This document shows positions 19,221 to 25,465 of a stretch of DNA of 26,858 nucleotides, piece after piece; the stretch's first letter is position 1, and each line of letters opens with the position of its first letter. Both the position numbers and the translations under genes were made by a program. The stretch lies in NCBI GenBank assembly GCA_004556395.1, contig SFHK01000049.1, positions 1 through 26,858 of the forward strand, written 5' to 3'. A model generated the notes under the pieces. That model worked only from the letters and a program-made list of their open reading frames with translations. It did no database searches and was not told the origin of the DNA. The stretch is from Clostridiales bacterium (GTDB taxonomy: Bacteria; Bacillota; Clostridia; Christensenellales; Aristaeellaceae).

Positions 19221-20024
19221 ATGGAATATCGGAAGCTGATCGACGGCATGCGCCGGTTTGGTTCCACCGAGGCGGACATCTGCCGGCATATGCTGGGCGT
19301 GGGGCGGGAAGCGATTCGCGAAAACGTGATTCTCGCGCCGTGGTGGCAGCCCGCGTCCATGCCGGAGCTTGGAAGCGCGCGCTACCTGAGCGAATCGGAC
19401 TTTTCGGCGATTCGTGTGTGGGACATTGAATTTCCCTCGGGCGGCTGCACCTATATCCGAACCGGCATCGGCGCGCCCGTGCTGATGGACGTGGCGCTCG
19501 CGCTGGGGCTGACGGCGTGCAGAAAGCTGATCTTCATCGGCTCCGTCGGCTCGCTCACGCCGGAAATCGGCATCGGGGACGTGGTGGTCCCAGAATACAG
19601 CATTTGCGGGGACGGCGCGAACCGGTATCTGGCGGATTCGCTGGCGAAGGATTGCTTTGGCACGCGCGCCCGGCCGGATGCGGCGCTGTTTGAAACGCTC
19701 CTGCGCACGGCGCGGAATGTGTGCGCGGAAAACGGCGTGCGCTGCCACGTCGGGCGGAATTTCAGCATCGACTGCATCTTCCCGCAATACGCTCACATCG
19801 ATGAGATTCTGGCGATGGGGGTCAACACCATCGAAATGGAGACCGCCGCGGCGTTTGCCGCCGCGCGCGTGGCCGGGCTGCCCTGTGCGGCGCTGTTCAG
19901 CGTGTCCGACAACACCGTCTGCGACAAGTCGCTGGTCAGCGGGCGCACGGAGGAAGAGAATCGGTACCGGCAATACGTCAGGAAGGCGCTGTTCCCGCGG
20001 ATTCTGCACAGCGCGCTTGAATAG
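19221..20024 (+). CDS. Nucleoside phosphorylase (PNP/UDP family)
   Basis: A 267-aa phosphorylase of the hexameric PNP/uridine phosphorylase family. It should split a purine or pyrimidine nucleoside with phosphate into base and ribose 1-phosphate. Visible motifs are RTGIGAPV and FIGSVGSL (phosphate and base region), GDVVVPE, and EMETAAAFAAAR around residues 205-216, where Glu207 would bind the ribose. SVSDN near residue 233 corresponds to the base-contact loop. Purine against uridine preference cannot be decided by eye. It lies 21 nt after the aminotransferase gene with GGGAAAGG before the ATG and is probably cotranscribed. Confidence 0.92.
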   Translation: MEYRKLIDGMRRFGSTEADICRHMLGVGREAIRENVILAPWWQPASMPELGSARYLSESDFSAIRVWDIEFPSGGCTYIRTGIGAPVLMDVALALGLTACRKLIFIGSVGSLTPEIGIGDVVVPEYSICGDGANRYLADSLAKDCFGTRARPDAALFETLLRTARNVCAENGVRCHVGRNFSIDCIFPQYAHIDEILAMGVNTIEMETAAAFAAARVAGLPCAALFSVSDNTVCDKSLVSGRTEEENRYRQYVRKALFPRILHSALE

Positions 20025-20041
20025 AAAGGACGGAAGACGCT

Positions 20042-21199
20042 TTGGCCAACATGCTTGATTACATCGCGCGCTACGGAGAAACGCCCATGGCGGAGCTTCC
20101 GTTCGGCGCGGTGGACAACCTGATTTTCGCGGAGCTTTCATATTGCGATTTTTCCAACGCCGCGGCGCAGATGCCGGGGCGATTGAGCGCGCTTCGCGCG
20201 CATCTGGCGGGCGGCGTGAAGCAGCCGGACGACGAGCTTCTGAATCGTCTGTCTACATCCGCGCGGTATGGGGACGTTGTGGCCTATCATTTCGTGGATC
20301 ATTTTGATCCCGTGCAGACGCTGCAGTTTGCCGCCGTCACGCTGCTTTTGCCGGACGGCACGGCATACGTTTCCTTTCGGGGAACCGATTCGACGCTGGT
20401 CGGCTGGAAGGAGGACTTCAATCTGGCCTTCGCCACGCCGGTGCCCGCGCAGCTGGAGGCCGTCCGGTATCTGAAGCAGGTGGCGGACGTGCTGGCGTGT
20501 CCGCTGCGGGTTGGCGGGCATTCCAAGGGTGGCAATCTGGCGGTGTATGCCGCGGCGTTTGTTGGGGAGGATGTACAGGAGCGCATCCTGAACGTGTTCA
20601 ACAACGACGGCCCGGGGCACGACCTTGCGACGCTGGAATCTGCGGGCTACCGGCGCATTGAAAAGAAGCTGCAGACGTTCATTCCCAAGTCCAGCATCAT
20701 CGGCATGCTGCTGGAGCACGGGGACGATTATCGCATCGTCGACAGCGACGCGCACGGTCTGTGGCAGCACAATCCCTACTCGTGGCAGCTGAACGGGGAG
20801 GATTTTGTATACCTTCAGCACACGACGGCTTCGAGCGACCGCATGAACGAGTCGATTCGCCAGTGGCTGAACCATATGGATGTGGAAAAGCGCCGCCGCT
20901 TCACCGATACGGTGTATGAGGTGCTCAGCGCGAGCGAGGTGCGCTCCGTCGGGCAGCTGATCAGCGATTTCCGGAGCAGCCTGCCGTCGATTATCGCGGC
21001 GACGAAGAATCTGGATCCCGAGGAAAAGCACATGCTGGCCGAGCTGGCGACGCAGTTTGTGCGCGTGGCCTCTGTGCAATACGGGCAGCTTGCGCGCGAG
21101 CAGCTGGGCACGGCGCGCGCGTATATGAGCGCGCTGCGCGAGAAGAAGGTCGACGTGAGCGCGTGGCTGGAAAAGCTGCGGGAGGATAAGGGCGAATGA
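20042..21199 (+). CDS. DUF2974 / Mbeg1-like alpha/beta hydrolase (lipase-like)
   Basis: A 385-aa protein with a lipase-type nucleophile elbow GGHSKGGN, Ser161 being the expected nucleophile, preceded by YVSFRGTDSTLVGWKED, which resembles the oxyanion region of class 3 lipases. FNNDGPGHD after the elbow and a later HNPYSW are further family marks. The C-terminal 130 residues look helical and charged and may be an extra module. No signal peptide is seen, so it should act in the cytoplasm; the substrate is unknown. I took the TTG at 20042 as start (GGAAG 6 nt upstream); an ATG at 20051 is possible. Its end overlaps proC as ATGA. Confidence 0.85.
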   Translation: MANMLDYIARYGETPMAELPFGAVDNLIFAELSYCDFSNAAAQMPGRLSALRAHLAGGVKQPDDELLNRLSTSARYGDVVAYHFVDHFDPVQTLQFAAVTLLLPDGTAYVSFRGTDSTLVGWKEDFNLAFATPVPAQLEAVRYLKQVADVLACPLRVGGHSKGGNLAVYAAAFVGEDVQERILNVFNNDGPGHDLATLESAGYRRIEKKLQTFIPKSSIIGMLLEHGDDYRIVDSDAHGLWQHNPYSWQLNGEDFVYLQHTTASSDRMNESIRQWLNHMDVEKRRRFTDTVYEVLSASEVRSVGQLISDFRSSLPSIIAATKNLDPEEKHMLAELATQFVRVASVQYGQLAREQLGTARAYMSALREKKVDVSAWLEKLREDKGE

Positions 21200-21984
21200 A
21201 CAGATTGGGATTCATCGGCGCGGGCAATATGGGCTCGGCGCTGATTCGCGGGCTGATCGATTTCGGCGGCATGGAGGCCGATCATGTGTACGTGTGCGGC
21301 CATCATCCCGAGATTCTGAACGCGTTCGCGCGGGAAAAAGGCTTTTACGTGTGTGAGTCGGTGGAGGAACTGCTGAAGGCGTGCGACACGGTGCTGTTTG
21401 CCGTGAAGCCGAAGCATATCGAGGCGCTGCTTTCGAAGCATCGCGAAGACCTGTTCGGGAAGACGGTGCTGTCTGTCGTCGCCGGATACGATTTCGCGAA
21501 AATGCAAACGCTGCTTCTGCCCGGTACACGCTACCTGTATATCATGCCCAACACGCCGTGCGAGGTCGGCGCGGGCACGTTCCTGTTTGAAGAGGCGCAT
21601 TCGCTGTTTGACACGGAATACGCGGACGTGCGGCGACGCTTTGAGAAGATGGGGCGGGTCGTGGAGCTTCCCTCGAAGCTGATGGACGTGGGCTCGGCGG
21701 TCGCGGGCTGCGGCCCGGCGTTTGTGGCGATGATGCTGGAAGCGCTGGCCGACGCGGCGGTGAAGCACGGCGTTCCGCGCGCGCTGGCTTATGAGCTGGC
21801 TTCGCAGATGACGGTGGGCGCGGCGACCTTGCAGCTGAAAACGGGCGCGCATCCCGGGCAGCTGAAGGACGCGGTGTGCTCGCCCGGCGGTTCGACGATT
21901 CGCGGCGTGCAGGCGCTGGAAAAGGCGGGCATGCGCGCGGCGTTTATGGACGCGGTGGACGCCGTGATGGACGCGGGGCGATAA
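21196..21984 (+). CDS. proC: Pyrroline-5-carboxylate reductase
   Basis: ProC (262 aa) reduces 1-pyrroline-5-carboxylate to proline with NAD(P)H, the last step of proline synthesis. The N-terminal dinucleotide motif is FIGAGNMGSALIRGL (6-20). The family C-terminal signature is clear: CGPAFVAMMLEALADAAVKH, then HPGQLKDAVCSPGGSTIRGV and AGMRAAFMDAVDA. The length is normal. It is coupled to the lipase-like gene by a 4-nt overlap, and the GtrA-like gene starts 1 nt after its stop. proA and proB are not in the window. Confidence 0.96.
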   Translation: MNRLGFIGAGNMGSALIRGLIDFGGMEADHVYVCGHHPEILNAFAREKGFYVCESVEELLKACDTVLFAVKPKHIEALLSKHREDLFGKTVLSVVAGYDFAKMQTLLLPGTRYLYIMPNTPCEVGAGTFLFEEAHSLFDTEYADVRRRFEKMGRVVELPSKLMDVGSAVAGCGPAFVAMMLEALADAAVKHGVPRALAYELASQMTVGAATLQLKTGAHPGQLKDAVCSPGGSTIRGVQALEKAGMRAAFMDAVDAVMDAGR

Positions 21985-21985
21985 C

Positions 21986-22423
21986 GTGCGGGAGTTTTTG
22001 AAACGCAATCGGCAGCTGATCGTGTATCTGCTGTGCAGTCTTGTGACGACGCTCGGCGAAATGCTGCTCGGCTGGGTGATTTTGAAGTTGCTGCCGGAGA
22101 GAATCGTCGTGGCCAACACGGTGAGCCTGATTCTGGGCGGCTTTATGCATTACCACCTGACCACGCGCTACGCCTTTCGCATGAAGCATACCGCCGTGGG
22201 CGCGGCGGCGTATGTGGCGACGTTTTCTCTGGGACTGGTCGTGCAGGACGTGGCGGTGTACCTGCTCTACCACAAGCTGCTGGACGCGCTGGGGGAGGGC
22301 TTGCAATATCTGCTGAGCAAGCTGATTTCGATGTTGCTCAACCTCGCCGTCACGTATTTCCTGCGGGACTGGATCAATCGCCGCATTCAGGAACACGCGC
22401 AGAAAAAGGCGCAGAAGAAATAG
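21986..22423 (+). CDS. GtrA-like four-helix membrane protein
   Basis: A 145-aa inner membrane protein with four hydrophobic segments (about 10-30, 40-58, 69-92 and 104-125), a basic N-terminus and a very basic C-terminal tail ending in KKAQKK. The pattern LIVYLLCSLVTTLGE, then VANTVSLILGGFMHYHLTTRYAF, matches the GtrA family, some members of which help move lipid-linked sugars in teichoic acid or O-antigen modification. No glycosyltransferase partner is nearby, so the role is open. The start is GTG, 1 nt after proC, and depends on coupling. It is the last gene of the operon. Confidence 0.85.
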   Translation: MREFLKRNRQLIVYLLCSLVTTLGEMLLGWVILKLLPERIVVANTVSLILGGFMHYHLTTRYAFRMKHTAVGAAAYVATFSLGLVVQDVAVYLLYHKLLDALGEGLQYLLSKLISMLLNLAVTYFLRDWINRRIQEHAQKKAQKK

Positions 22424-22426
22424 CGG

Positions 22427-22503
22427 ACATCCCGTATAAAACAGACGATGGTTTGTTTTATACGGGATGTTTCTACACATAAAAGACTGAAGTTTGTTTT
22501 TGC
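22427..22503. repeat. Variable-stem hairpin element, unit 1
   Basis: ACATCCCGTATAAAACA (22427-22443) pairs perfectly over 17 bp with TGTTTTATACGGGATGT (22454-22470) around the loop GACGATGGTT. A second block, ATAAAAGACTGAAGTTTG followed by TTTTTGC, ends the unit at 22503. Unit 2 shares the inner 6 bp, the loop (one change) and the tail, but the outer stem is unrelated. It lies just after the gtrA stop and may act as a terminator or processing site. Confidence 0.88.
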
Positions 22504-22526
22504 GCTTGAAAAGCAGCTCAGCTTCC

Positions 22527-22552
22527 TCACGCAGACGGCAGGCTTTGCATCA
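22527..22552 (-). pseudogene. Duplicated remnant of the 3' end of the DJ-1/PfpI gene
   Basis: GACGGCAGGCTTTGCATCA at 22534-22552 is identical to 22664-22682, inside the 3' end of the DJ-1-type gene. Read on the minus strand it encodes MQSLPSA and then an in-frame TGA at 22529-22527, while the intact gene ends MQSLPSAR and stop. The stop lies beyond the identical part, so this looks like an older copy of the gene's end rather than a chance match. Confidence 0.6.
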
Positions 22553-22618
22553 AAACAGACGATAGTTTGTTTTGATGCAAAATATATTCACAAATAAAAG
22601 ACTAAAGTCTGTTTTTGC
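22544..22618. repeat. Variable-stem hairpin element, unit 2
   Basis: TTTGCATCAAAACA (22544-22557) pairs perfectly over 14 bp with the inverted copy TGTTTTGATGCAAA around the loop GACGATAGTT. The tail ATAAAAGACTAAAGTCTG then TTTTTGC closes the unit at 22618, and itself contains the small stem AGACT/AGTCT. The outer 8 bp of the stem differ completely from unit 1 yet still pair. On the minus strand it follows the DJ-1-type gene and may help to end that transcript. Confidence 0.88.
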
Positions 22619-22653
22619 TTGACGAGCGACGCGGAAATGCGCTTGTCCACTGT

Positions 22654-23286
22654 CTACCGCGCGGACGGCAGGCTTTGCATCAGCGTAAAGAACGATTGGG
22701 CTTCGCCGGTTGAGAAGTAATCGTACCATGCGCGCAGCGTATCGGGGCTGAACACGTCCAGCCGCTCGAGAATCTGCTTTGTCCACATCAGCGCGCCGGT
22801 CGCGCCGGCGGTGATCAGGCTGCCGTCTGAAACGGACGGCGCGTCCACGAAGAAGGGCTGCCCCTTATAGCTGGGACAGAAGGCGTCCAGAAAGCCCGCG
22901 CCGTTGCTGGTGTGCGGGCGCTGATCCAGCAGTCCGGCGTTCGCCAGCGCGACGGTGGCTCCGCAGATGGCGCACACCGTACCGCCCACGCCCAGCAGAC
23001 GCGCCGCGAGCGCTACGGCCGTGCCGTGCTTCGGGTCATTCCATGTGTTCGCGCCGGGAAGCAGAAGAACGGTCTCGCTGGTGATGGGAATCTCGTCGAT
23101 CGTGCCGTCGGGAACGACGCGCAGCCCACCCATCGTCAGAACAGACTCCGCTGTAAGGCCGACGGTTCGCAAAGTTACCTGCGGCGCGTCCGCGCGAAAG
23201 AAGCGCTTTGAACGCAGCTCCGCGGTTATGTGGCCGATTTCCCAGTCGGCAAGGGTTTCGGGCAGGTACAGATAAACGTTGTACAT
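22654..23286 (-). CDS. DJ-1/PfpI family protein
   Basis: A 210-aa protein of the DJ-1/PfpI class I glutamine amidotransferase-like fold. The nucleophile elbow is VCAICGATVALANAGLLD with Cys108. Glu16 in DWEIGH fits the residue that polarises the cysteine, and His125 follows in RPHTSNG. LLLPGANTW before the elbow is typical. Members act as chaperones, glyoxalases or proteases, and some bind regulators; the exact role here is unknown. GGAGGAAAG precedes the ATG. The gene is divergent from the WYL regulator, with a shared 108-nt control region, so the regulator probably controls it. Confidence 0.92.
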   Translation of the reverse strand: MYNVYLYLPETLADWEIGHITAELRSKRFFRADAPQVTLRTVGLTAESVLTMGGLRVVPDGTIDEIPITSETVLLLPGANTWNDPKHGTAVALAARLLGVGGTVCAICGATVALANAGLLDQRPHTSNGAGFLDAFCPSYKGQPFFVDAPSVSDGSLITAGATGALMWTKQILERLDVFSPDTLRAWYDYFSTGEAQSFFTLMQSLPSAR

Positions 23287-23335
23287 GGGACTTTCCTCCG
23301 TTCGCTTGTGATGGATCGATTATCGCACAGAATCC

Positions 23336-23364
23336 TTGACAACGGCCTGTCAGTCATTCATAAT
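23336..23364 (+). promoter_or_regulatory. Sigma-A promoter of the WYL regulator gene
   Basis: A perfect TTGACA (23336-23341) and CATAAT (23359-23364) with a 17-bp spacer, 30 nt before the ATG. Confidence 0.85.
23337..23352. promoter_or_regulatory. Candidate operator over the -35 box
   Basis: TGACA-N6-TGTCA forms a perfect 5-bp dyad that covers the -35 box of the regulator gene and lies upstream of the divergent DJ-1-type gene. This is a fitting place for autorepression and joint control by the WYL protein. Confidence 0.55.
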
Positions 23365-23394
23365 GGGGGAAAGAAAACGAAAGGCGGAATTCCG

Positions 23395-24324
23395 ATGAAG
23401 AGCGACCGGGTGATGAGCGTCCTCATGGTGCTGCTGGAAGGAAAGCGCGTGCGCGCGCAGGATCTCGCCGACCGGCTTGAGGTGTCGGTTCGCACGGTGT
23501 ACCGCGACATCGACACGCTCTGCGCGGCGGGGATTCCCGTGCGCTCGATCGGCGGCGCGAAGGGCGGCGTCGAGCTTATGCCCGGGTACCGGCTGGACGG
23601 CAGGCTGTTTTCGCCGGAGGAGCATTCGGCGCTGCTGGCGGGGCTCTCCAACCTGTCGGCCATGCTGGGCACGGACGCGCTTGCGCGAACGCTTTCGAAG
23701 CTGCGCGGGATTCTTCCCGATGCGCAGACGGGAGCGATCGAGCGCCGCGCGGCGCAGATTGTGATCGACCCGGAGCCGTGGCTGGGCGACGGACGTACGA
23801 AGCAGACGCTGGAAATCGTGGAAACGGCGCTGGAAGCGCGCCGCCTGCTGGCGTTCGCCTATCTGGATCGCTTCGGAAACCGCTCGGAGCGCGCAGTGGA
23901 ACCGTGCCGATTGGTGCTGAAGGGCGACCAATGGTATTTTCAGGGCTATTGCCTTCTGCGAAACGACTACCGGCTGTTTCGTCTGTCGCGCATGCTCGAC
24001 GTGCGAATGCGGGAAGAGAGCTTTCTTCCGCGCGAAGCGCCGCGGCCTGAGCTGGATACTGGTGAAATCGTCGCGAGTCTGCGCGCGGAAATCACGCTGC
24101 GCGTGCATGCGTCCGCCGTGGATCGGGTGATGGAATATTGCGCGTTTGACCGCTTCACGCCGGACGGGGACGAATATTACCTCGTGCGCTTTCCGTTCAT
24201 TGACCGTGAATATTATTACGACCGGCTGCTTTCCTTTGGCGACCGCTGCGAATGCGTCGCGCCCGCGCGCGTTCGCGAGAAGCTGCGGCAGCGAATTCGG
24301 CGTCTTGCGGAGATGTACCAATAA
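23395..24324 (+). CDS. YafY-type HTH and WYL domain transcriptional regulator
   Basis: A 309-aa regulator. Residues 1-60 form a winged helix: AQDLADRLEVSVRTVYRDID is the recognition region. A linker leads to the WYL domain (about 140-235), with LAFAYLDRFGNRSERAVEP and WYFQGYC (180-186); the family's Trp-Tyr-Leu is Trp-Tyr-Phe here. The C-terminal extension (about 235-309) completes the common three-part layout. WYL domains are thought to sense nucleotides or other small ligands. The ATG at 23395 has AAGGCGG upstream; the open frame further upstream runs into the control region and the divergent gene. Target genes are inferred to be itself and the DJ-1-type gene. Confidence 0.93.
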   Translation: MKSDRVMSVLMVLLEGKRVRAQDLADRLEVSVRTVYRDIDTLCAAGIPVRSIGGAKGGVELMPGYRLDGRLFSPEEHSALLAGLSNLSAMLGTDALARTLSKLRGILPDAQTGAIERRAAQIVIDPEPWLGDGRTKQTLEIVETALEARRLLAFAYLDRFGNRSERAVEPCRLVLKGDQWYFQGYCLLRNDYRLFRLSRMLDVRMREESFLPREAPRPELDTGEIVASLRAEITLRVHASAVDRVMEYCAFDRFTPDGDEYYLVRFPFIDREYYYDRLLSFGDRCECVAPARVREKLRQRIRRLAEMYQ

Positions 24325-24338
24325 AGCGCTCAAAGCCG

Positions 24339-24367
24339 TTGCGTTTTTCCGCGCGTTGGTGTAAAAT
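24339..24367 (+). promoter_or_regulatory. Sigma-A promoter of the SGNH hydrolase gene
   Basis: TTGCGT (24339-24344) and TAAAAT (24362-24367) with a 17-bp spacer; GGGAGG follows before the ATG at 24403. Confidence 0.75.
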
Positions 24368-24402
24368 ATGGAAGAAAACGATGAGTACGGGAGGAAGAAT
24401 CC

Positions 24403-25221
24403 ATGATTGCTACGGAAGACATGATGCGCCGGTTCAGTCCGGAATTTCTGAAAAATGAAAAGCCGCTTGAATATATCCCCGCGGACGGGGGCATGGTGGG
24501 CGTTCTGCGCACGATTGGCTGCGTGGGCGACAGCCTGTCCTCCGGCGAATTTGAGAGCACGAATCTGGAAGGCGGAAAGGGCTATCACGATTATTTCGAC
24601 TATTCGTGGGGGCAGTACATGGCGCGGATGGCGGGCGTGACGGTGCGCAATTTCTCGCGCGGCGGCATGACGGCGCAGGAATACTGCGAAACCTTCGCAT
24701 CTCAGAACGATTTCTGGAACCCTGAGCTTGTCTGCAGCGCGTATATCATTGCGCTGGGCTTGAACGATCTGTTCGGCCGCAAGATGGACGTGGGCACGAT
24801 GGCCGATGTGCACGAGGACTGGACGCGCAACGAGCGCACGTTCGCCGGATATTACGGCCAGCTGATCAGCCGCCTGAAGCAGATTCGGCCGGACGCGAAG
24901 TTCTTCCTGATGACGATTCCGCGCGACTCGGAGGAGCCCGAGCGCGTTCGCCTGTGCGACGAACACGCGAAGCTGCTGCACGCCATGGCGGCGCGCTTTG
25001 AAAACACGTATGTCCTCGATCTGCGCGCGCACGCGCCGGTGTACGACAAGGCGTTCCACGAGAATTTCTTCCTTGGCGGGCACATGAACGCCGCCGGGTA
25101 TCTGCTGACGGCGAAGCTGGTAATCGGCTACATCGACTATCTCATCCGCCACAACATGGAGGATTTCTCGCAGGTTGGCTTCATTGGCACGGGGCTGCGA
25201 AACCGAGTAGGGAAGGCGTAA
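24403..25221 (+). CDS. SGNH/GDSL-family hydrolase
   Basis: A 272-aa esterase-like protein without signal peptide, so probably cytosolic. Block I is VGDSLSSGEF with nucleophile Ser44, block II is NFSRGGM with the oxyanion Gly near residue 87, block III is LGLND with Asn121, and block V is FLGGHMNAAGY with His227. The Asp usually found three residues before that His is replaced by Leu224, so the triad may be reduced to Ser-His or use another acid. Natural substrate is unknown; acyl or acetyl groups on sugars are typical for the family. GGGAGGAAG precedes the ATG. The stop codon TAA is made partly by the first base of the repeat that follows. Confidence 0.88.
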   Translation: MIATEDMMRRFSPEFLKNEKPLEYIPADGGMVGVLRTIGCVGDSLSSGEFESTNLEGGKGYHDYFDYSWGQYMARMAGVTVRNFSRGGMTAQEYCETFASQNDFWNPELVCSAYIIALGLNDLFGRKMDVGTMADVHEDWTRNERTFAGYYGQLISRLKQIRPDAKFFLMTIPRDSEEPERVRLCDEHAKLLHAMAARFENTYVLDLRAHAPVYDKAFHENFFLGGHMNAAGYLLTAKLVIGYIDYLIRHNMEDFSQVGFIGTGLRNRVGKA

Positions 25222-25385
25222 GGCACCGCCGCACAATTCGGCGGCGCGTCAGGCGATGTCTTTTCCGCTATCTGCGGCATGCAAATTTCTTGATTTACAT
25301 CCAGTAAACCTTCGAAATTTGCATTTGCATCGGACGAAAAATCCATTCGCCGGACGACCACCTCATTTGTGCGGCGTTGCCTTTA
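25219..25385. repeat. Dispersed structured repeat, copy 2, with terminal inverted repeats (MITE-like)
   Basis: The left end AAGGCACCGCCGCACAA (25220-25236) is the inverted copy of TTGTGCGGCGTTGCCTT (25367-25383) with one mismatch in 17. TA dinucleotides flank both ends (25219-25220 and 25384-25385), as expected for insertion at TA. Positions 25220-25345 match copy 1 at 17393. Inside are CCGCCG/CGGCGG, CCGC/GCGG and a long hairpin with 11-bp arms at 25279-25289 and 25314-25324. It is too short to encode a transposase. IS630/Tc1-type mobilisation is an inference from the TA ends. Confidence 0.82.
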
Positions 25386-25426
25386 AATTTTACCGGACGG
25401 CTGTTTCAGGCGCGGCCGACCTGTGG

Positions 25427-25432
25427 TATCAT
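25427..25432 (+). promoter_or_regulatory. Weak candidate -10 box for the aminopeptidase gene
   Basis: TATCAT lies 33 nt before the ATG at 25466, but no good -35 box is found at the right distance. Between the repeat end at 25385 and this box nothing else is visible. Confidence 0.3.
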
Positions 25433-25465
25433 GAGGACAGGCAGAATGGAAACGGAGGCAGAAAA

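Noticed and set aside
22427..22618. CRISPR repeats or a small-protein gene between gtrA and the DJ-1-type gene
   Set aside because: There are only two units, with paired stems instead of unique spacers, and the short frames across them are not conserved.
25220..25345. A conserved small protein encoded by the 126-bp repeat
   Set aside because: Five of seven differences between the two copies are non-synonymous in the minus-strand frame open in both, and neither copy has a start with a ribosome binding site.
25256..25465. N-terminal extension of the aminopeptidase through the repeat
   Set aside because: It encodes repeat sequence; the ATG at 25466 has GGAGG upstream and gives the normal family length.
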